This document shows positions 59,301-64,000 of a stretch of 64,000 bases of DNA, piece after piece (position 1 is the stretch's first letter; each line of letters starts with the position of its first letter). This DNA comes from Pleurotus djamor. Lineage: Eukaryota; Basidiomycota; Agaricomycetes; Agaricales; Pleurotaceae. The stretch spans positions 62,001-126,000 of the forward strand of contig JAPEVF010000027.1 of the NCBI GenBank assembly GCA_029747585.1, in the 5' to 3' direction. Under the pieces are notes generated by a model. The model was given only the letters and a program-made list of their open reading frames with translations, ran no database searches and was not told the origin of the DNA. A program made the position numbers and the translations under genes.

Positions 59301-61310
59301 CGACGCGCGTCCTCCGCCTACCTTACCACAAGACCATCTCAGAACCACCATACTTCGCCATCCACATCTCAAGTATGATGGCGTACGAAGATGAGAAAAG
59401 TATCCTCTACCGACTANTATTCCCCCGGTCGTCTTCCTTGTTCATCAACATCCACCTTGGATCCATATGCCCTGGCTCCGTCCCTCAGACGGTTACTCAT
59501 GGCTCGCGGATTCGATGACCATGCTCGTCTAGTCGTGGTTGGACGATCCGCTAACGAAGGGGATACATTCCTAGTCAACAGGCTGGAGATGGTATGGGAG
59601 GGAGGATAGGCACGATTCCGGTTGAAGCCATTCAAGAGCAATCAACCAATCATGGCTACCCGCGTACAAGAATACCCTTTCCCCCCTCCACCTTTCTGCG
59701 TCGAAATCCTCGATGACAAGCGTTGCCCGTGGCGTCTACCTCATGCACAACGACCTCCCTTTGAGCGAATCCCTCTTCACAGACACCAGCGTTTCGACGT
59801 TAAGCCATCTAGTAGCAACTCGAGTACTCCGTACCCCCACGTCGTCGGATCATCACTAGGTTGTTACCAGTCAGCACCCACCCAAACCGCCGCCAATCAG
59901 GCGGAAGACGCACCTCCGAGTCCCAACATCGACAACGACATCACGAAGAGGGCAGAAAGTTTACCGCTACCTCTGGTACCATCTTATCCCTGTCGCACAC
60001 CTCAATCCCGAGAACTGAAAACGCCGATATCGCAGGAGGCTCCTTCCTCCTGAACAACGTCTCCTTGGTCCCCATGTGCCCTTCGCCCTGGTCGTCGTTT
60101 CGCTGTATATGAACACCATGTTTTCGTTGGCGACGTATGTTTGTAGGAGGAGGGTGCGGGAATGGATTGGGTATGTGTTCAAATGAGATCAGAACCAGCC
60201 ACGAAGAAGACTATCAGGATCAATGCATTCGGCTCTCGGTCCTCCCTCCCCCCTCTCTTGTTAGTGTCGACCTCATCCACCGCACTTCGTAACACCTCCA
60301 GCGAGCAGATTACGTTGTCGCTGTCACGTTTAACCTGATCCTCCAGCTCGTCCCGTCCGTGACGAAGTCGTTCGAACCATTCCCTATGGGCTTGAGCTCG
60401 GTAGCCCTACCAAGTAAACGCGAACAGCATTGAACGCTTTGCGCTTCCACATGACCTCAAAACTCTAAGCACTGCACTCCGTTTTACCGTTGCCCTACCG
60501 CCTTCAACGAAACGCGGTACCCATGAGGACAATATTGCTCGCGGTTTCCGCAGGTTCTCTAGAGGTTACCCCTCCCGCTCAGCACCCAGACCACATGAAC
60601 ATGGAGACTGTGTGATGTCGCTAGACGACCTGCCGGTTTTCGAGGAGACCCCATCTCTCGTAGTCGCGTGGTGCCTTCTTGCTTTTGTACCTGTCTTCTT
60701 TCACTCCATGGTCACTTTTTTTTTCTTCCTTTTCGTGTATAGATTCGTTCTAAGGACATTTTCTTACCTACATATAACGGACGCGAAGCTTCCTTATCCA
60801 CTTATCTTTCTCGCACCTACGAACTCTGGTGCATTGTTGACATCTTAGTACCTATCCATTTCAGACCACGATACGCATACCCTACGTCCATAACCCCTTC
60901 CACTGTTGGCAGGACTGTTTTAGCATATGGCAATGACCCAAAAATCAGTACCTACCAGGCACAGCGCATATAAGCACCCCATATTTGTTCGTTGCGATAC
61001 ACGATGGGGACGACACTGCTGATGAAGACCATCTGAACACTTGAGGTACAACGAAGGAAAGTCGCAGGGAGAGATGGAAGGCTGACAAAGCCATGAAAGC
61101 TCCATTCCCGTGGCTTGAAGAGAAACTCGAACGGCGACGAGAGTGAGATGGGATTGTGGCATCGGATGGGTATGGTATCGTCCAGCAGGCGCGAGAGGTC
61201 GAATTCACGGCCAGTGGTGTGTTGCTTATCTAGGAGAGTTGACAATGCCGAAGCTCGCGAGTAGTGAACACGTTCAAGCGGCGTGTGCTAGCGAAGGGAC
61301 AGAGGGTTAG
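56328..61310. other. Gene-poor stretch of about 5 kb, no gene recognised
   Basis: Several open frames exist: minus 56312-56674, 56737-57189 and 57603-57863; plus 58965-59378 and 59622-60053. None shows a domain, and I could not splice any into a convincing gene. The frame at 56312-56674 (MNLEFVATISPS...) sits directly upstream of the DUF2235 gene and could be a small gene or a missed exon. Pyrimidine-rich tracts and Ns occur (57888, 58058, 59147, 59161, 59417). It resembles the 49-52 kb region in composition. Confidence 0.45.
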
Positions 61311-62087
61311 GGAGCATCCTCATCCTTCCCATGGTGCCTACGCAGAACACAGATGTGTTCGACCACTGGACGTCCTCCTCCTTCGCCATTCGTTCACCAA
61401 CCCATCAGGTCGTCTCTGACTGACTCTGTCAATCTGTCCCTCCTATGCTCTTCGACCCAACTCACGTCATTTTCTCCACCATGAACCTTCCCATCGGACG
61501 GTTGCGACTACCGAGAATATCCTCCACCACACCCAATCTGCCCTTTCCTTACCTTTCACCATGGCCCTGCCTACTTGGTGCTGTTATCCGGCGACGCAGA
61601 CAAGCACCATTTTCGTCCGTCCTCACTCTACCATCTCATATCTCAGTGATTGCTCGACGCCTCTACTCTGCTGCTCTTTCGGATTCTGGTGACGGTACCC
61701 CTCTTTCACACCAGTTCATGACATATATCCTGCTTATGGTGCAGAATAATCCAGTAGGACCGAATAGACGGTCTACGCGCGCGTTGTCATCTCTCTATTA
61801 CCCGTCTCGATTTTGCCTTCGTCTGGGCAAATCGCTGACGGTACGTTTTAAACTTACCCGAATCCTTTGACCAACGTATGAGTCACCATAGCACACCACG
61901 GACGTAGACTGCAATATGACCTACCAAATAGCCGTTTATGGAGTTGAAGTCCATCCCACTACGATGTGAAGGAGGACAAGGAACGATTTAAACTTCAAAC
62001 TTTCACGTTACGGCATCCTTGGGGAGACGAGAACGTGGGTTCGCTTATTCTCGAACGCTTACCTCGATTGATCCTTCCTCCTTCGAT
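61311..62087. repeat. Duplicated block A, copy 2
   Basis: The same block as 49145-50107, about 12.0-12.2 kb downstream and shorter by roughly 190 bases. A frame at 61445-61870 is open here but is interrupted at the equivalent place in copy 1 (stop soon after atgaaccttcccatt), so it is not treated as a gene. Confidence 0.75.
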
Positions 62088-62430
62088 GACTCGTCCTTTC
62101 CCCCCATACCATCCCCCGCAATCCCCATCCCGCGCCGTCCTCCTTTGCAAGTCCTTTTCTCAAGACATAGACTATCGCATGGACTCTTGCCGTTTTTGAC
62201 CGTGATATCGCGTTTCAAAGTTCAACGTGTTCAAGCTCCAATGCTCTCGTATTTCCTTTCCCAGAAAGCTCTCACTCGTTCCTCTGAATCTCGCTTCCGA
62301 GTCCCCCGTCCACAGTCTCTGTTTTCGTTTTTCTCCCCTTTGTTCAATTCTCCTCTCTCCTCTCTGCTTTCTCCTTACTCGAGAGGCATCAATCTCGCGA
62401 AATCCAAACCGAAAATCTGAGTCTTTCCTG
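62088..62430. other. Spacer between blocks A and B in copy 2
   Basis: About 340 bases of pyrimidine-rich sequence, versus about 1.9 kb in copy 1. No gene is seen. Confidence 0.45.
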
Positions 62431-62954
62431 CAGGTATCATCTCTCTCGACGATCGGCTCTCCCGCTATTGCTGTATCACTCACGACTTTACTTCGCCGGA
62501 TGGATCCTGTTCTCCGATTTCGATTGCAGGCGGAGACGTCGGCGCTGTTCAGCAGCGGTTTTGGAGGGAGGTTGGAGGTGGAGGTTCCGACTGGAGAGCG
62601 CGTAGATGAACAGAGAAGACGCTTGAGGAACTGTACGAGGTGATGCCACGACCACAAATACCCATCAACGTATGATCTTTCCTCTCCCAGTCAACCGACT
62701 TGCGTCCCAATCACAGCCTTAAGCACCTCGAAAAGCAGGTTACCCATCGACGATGTACGACACAGCTTATTACGGCACGAACGCTGTCTACTCCTATCCC
62801 GTCACCTCCTCCGTAGCCAACGCTGGTCAAGCACATACATATCCGTCGCTGCTCATTGTATCCTAACATAAGCATCCAAGTATTGAGTATCCTCGTGAGT
62901 ACCCTTCTCGTCCTCTTAAACACTCCCTGTGCCTATCCAGGTCCATTCTTGCAG

Positions 62955-63333
62955 CGGGCGGTCCCCTCCAAACGCCTCCGCAACAAGGTGCCAGCTTCAA
63001 CCCATCTCATGAGTGTATCCAGAAAGGTCCCGTCCGTGGTATTTCCTTCAAGCTCCAAGAAGAACGTGAACGCACGGACAACTATGTTCCCGAAGTTTCG
63101 GCGTTCGATGTTAGGGCGAGTGTTGGTGGGTTGGAGGTGGATAGCGATACCAAGGTGCGTCTCCCATGGTTACTTTGCGCGTATGTGTATTGATGTATAT
63201 GGTGATGTAGGACCTCCTCGTCGCGCTCAACTTCGCTGACATCCCCGTCACGATCGTCAACCCAGTTCTCGCATCACAGGACCGCCCACGGCGCGAGAGG
63301 CGTAACGTCCCCGGTGCCGCCCCCCGTACTTAG
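62955..63333 (+). pseudogene. RPS17: Ribosomal protein S17 pseudogene, copy 2 (5'-truncated, frameshifted)
   Basis: Carries the S17 pieces VPSKRLRNK, then [36 protein letters not shown] and, after the same intron (63155-63210), DLLVALNFADIPVTIVNP and RPRRERRNVPGAAPRT with a stop at 63331-63333. Near 63009-63015 one base is missing (atgagtgtatcc here versus atgaagcgtatcc in copy 1), shifting the frame. It is a different break from that in copy 1. Block 62955-62990 is closer to a functional S17 than copy 1 is (RLRNK kept). Confidence 0.85.
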
Positions 63334-63666
63334 TCACACCATGTTTGTACTACATTCATCATAGTTGTATGCAGCGCTATATGCGTCCCATGTACATCCT
63401 TGTTTCTCCATAACTAAGAATCAGTGCATGAAAACTTCAATCTCGTCTGAACGACCTTCGAGCGCTTGACAATTATGACTTCGATGCACGAACTGTACTT
63501 TGGTCCCGCCTCCTTCCCTCATCGAGGCGCTCAGCATTGAGGAGTGTTCAATGACCCGTGTCATTGCCATTGTCATATCCGTCGTCAATCATAGTCGGAC
63601 ATGAAGCATGAAGCTGAAACTCATCCTCAAAACGGACGGCGTACAAGGTAATAAATACAGGACAGA
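63334..63666. other. Conserved non-coding stretch, copy 2 equivalent
   Basis: Equivalent of 52810-53107. Contains long near-identical stretches shared with copy 1; no gene is seen. Confidence 0.5.
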
Positions 63667-64000
63667 TCAATCTAAATGCTCTTCGTCTCCCATGTCAACA
63701 TCCCAAAGATGGATTGCACCATTGATGCCTCCAGATACGAGCCGCTTCCCATCCAGCGAGAATGCAAGCGACAAAACTGGCTCACCAATATCAAACTCCA
63801 ATATCTTCTCCCAGGTATCGCAATGGCATCGCCAAATCCGTATCCTGTGGTCATAGCACCCCGTCGCAAGCACCTGTCCATCATCCCGGAATGCCAGACA
63901 CTGAATCCAGTCATCGTGGGCTTCGAACGTGTGGATGATCTTCCCCCGATGGGCGGTACAGATCTTCATGCTGCCATTGAGGGTGCCAAGAACAATCCGA
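63667..64000 (-). CDS. WD40-repeat protein, partial (paralogue of the DUF2235-WD40 C-terminus)
   Basis: Open from the window edge (IVLGTLNGSMKICTAHRGK) to a stop at 63667, encoding the last WD40 repeats: CLAFRDDGQVLATGCYDHRI, a SLAFSLDGKRLVSGG repeat and GAIHLWDVDMGDEEHLD. It parallels the C-terminus of the gene ending at 53108 almost residue for residue, with a two-residue insertion in RIWRCHCDTWE. The frame is intact, unlike the neighbouring RPS17 remnant. Whether the 5' part also encodes DUF2235 lies outside the window. Confidence 0.8.
   Translation of the reverse strand, partial: RIVLGTLNGSMKICTAHRGKIIHTFEAHDDWIQCLAFRDDGQVLATGCYDHRIRIWRCHCDTWEKILEFDIGEPVLSLAFSLDGKRLVSGGINGAIHLWDVDMGDEEHLD

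Larger units (their letters stand above)
62431..64000. repeat. Duplicated block B, copy 2, running to the window edge
   Basis: Counterpart of 51994-53435. It includes a 5'-truncated RPS17 pseudogene and the 3' end of a WD40 gene. Compared with copy 1 it has about 120 extra bases near 62715-62838 containing a short open frame (62753-62866). Confidence 0.88.

Noticed and set aside
58301..60112. Several frames on both strands, Arg/Pro/Ser-rich
   Set aside because: Composition follows the pyrimidine-rich DNA, with no recognisable family or consistent exon structure.
61445..61870. 141-residue plus-strand frame in block A copy 2
   Set aside because: The equivalent stretch in copy 1 is interrupted by stops and indels, so it is not under coding constraint.

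Overview
This window is nuclear DNA from a filamentous basidiomycete, very probably an Agaricomycete. The evidence is dense genes split by many short introns (about 35-60 bases, GT...AG), and typical mushroom-lineage families: a DUF6533-type membrane protein, a CAP59/CMT1-type mannosyltransferase (GT69), a HET-domain protein and a cAMP-receptor-like GPCR. No bacterial, plasmid, CRISPR or rRNA features were seen, and no tRNA could be supported. The sequence is a draft: ambiguous bases (N) are frequent from about 29.5 to 44.5 kb, and several sit where the reading frame slips.

Layout. 0-5 kb is gene-poor, with one HET-domain gene on the minus strand, a 126-base tandem repeat and diverged repeated fragments on both sides. 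5.2-8.8 kb holds a long low-complexity Pro/Ser-rich protein. 9.8-12.1 kb encodes Gpi1, a subunit of the GPI-GlcNAc transferase. Convergent with it, 12.3-19.0 kb appears to be one very large intron-rich gene for an unrecognised protein: a conserved N-terminal region, beta-rich repeats, coiled coils, and a C-terminal QGW/HGTY/WTWF domain. A 46-residue membrane microprotein split by one intron lies at 20.1-20.3 kb. 20.8-24.75 kb holds a tail-to-tail pair of secreted LVIVD/choice-of-anchor-B paralogues.

25.8-33.1 kb carries a GPCR, a GT69 mannosyltransferase, a DUF6533 membrane protein and a hypothetical protein. 33.2-46.7 kb is a compact housekeeping block: glycogen synthase, mitochondrial-type glutamyl-tRNA synthetase, Sus1/ENY2 (four small exons), Nbs1 of the Mre11 complex (divergent from Sus1 with 127 bases between the start codons), an F-box protein, an HSD17B10-like dehydrogenase, mitochondrial glutaredoxin Grx5 and the mitochondrial Hsp70 escort protein Zim17/Hep1. 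Four of these eight have known mitochondrial relatives. A single-pass membrane protein of unknown function follows (47.1-48.9 kb).

48.9-64 kb is different: gene-poor, pyrimidine-rich and duplicated. Two diverged copies about 10.5 kb apart (49.1-53.4 and 61.3-64.0 kb) each carry a broken, 5'-truncated ribosomal protein S17 gene followed on the minus strand by a WD40 gene. In the complete copy the WD40 part is the C-terminus of a DUF2235 (Tle1-type alpha/beta hydrolase)-WD40 fusion with intact catalytic motifs. The second copy runs off the window edge. The most interesting items are this fusion and its duplication with RPS17 remnants, the giant unknown protein, and the genes that only appear when short exons are joined by hand (Sus1, the microprotein, Grx5's first exon).
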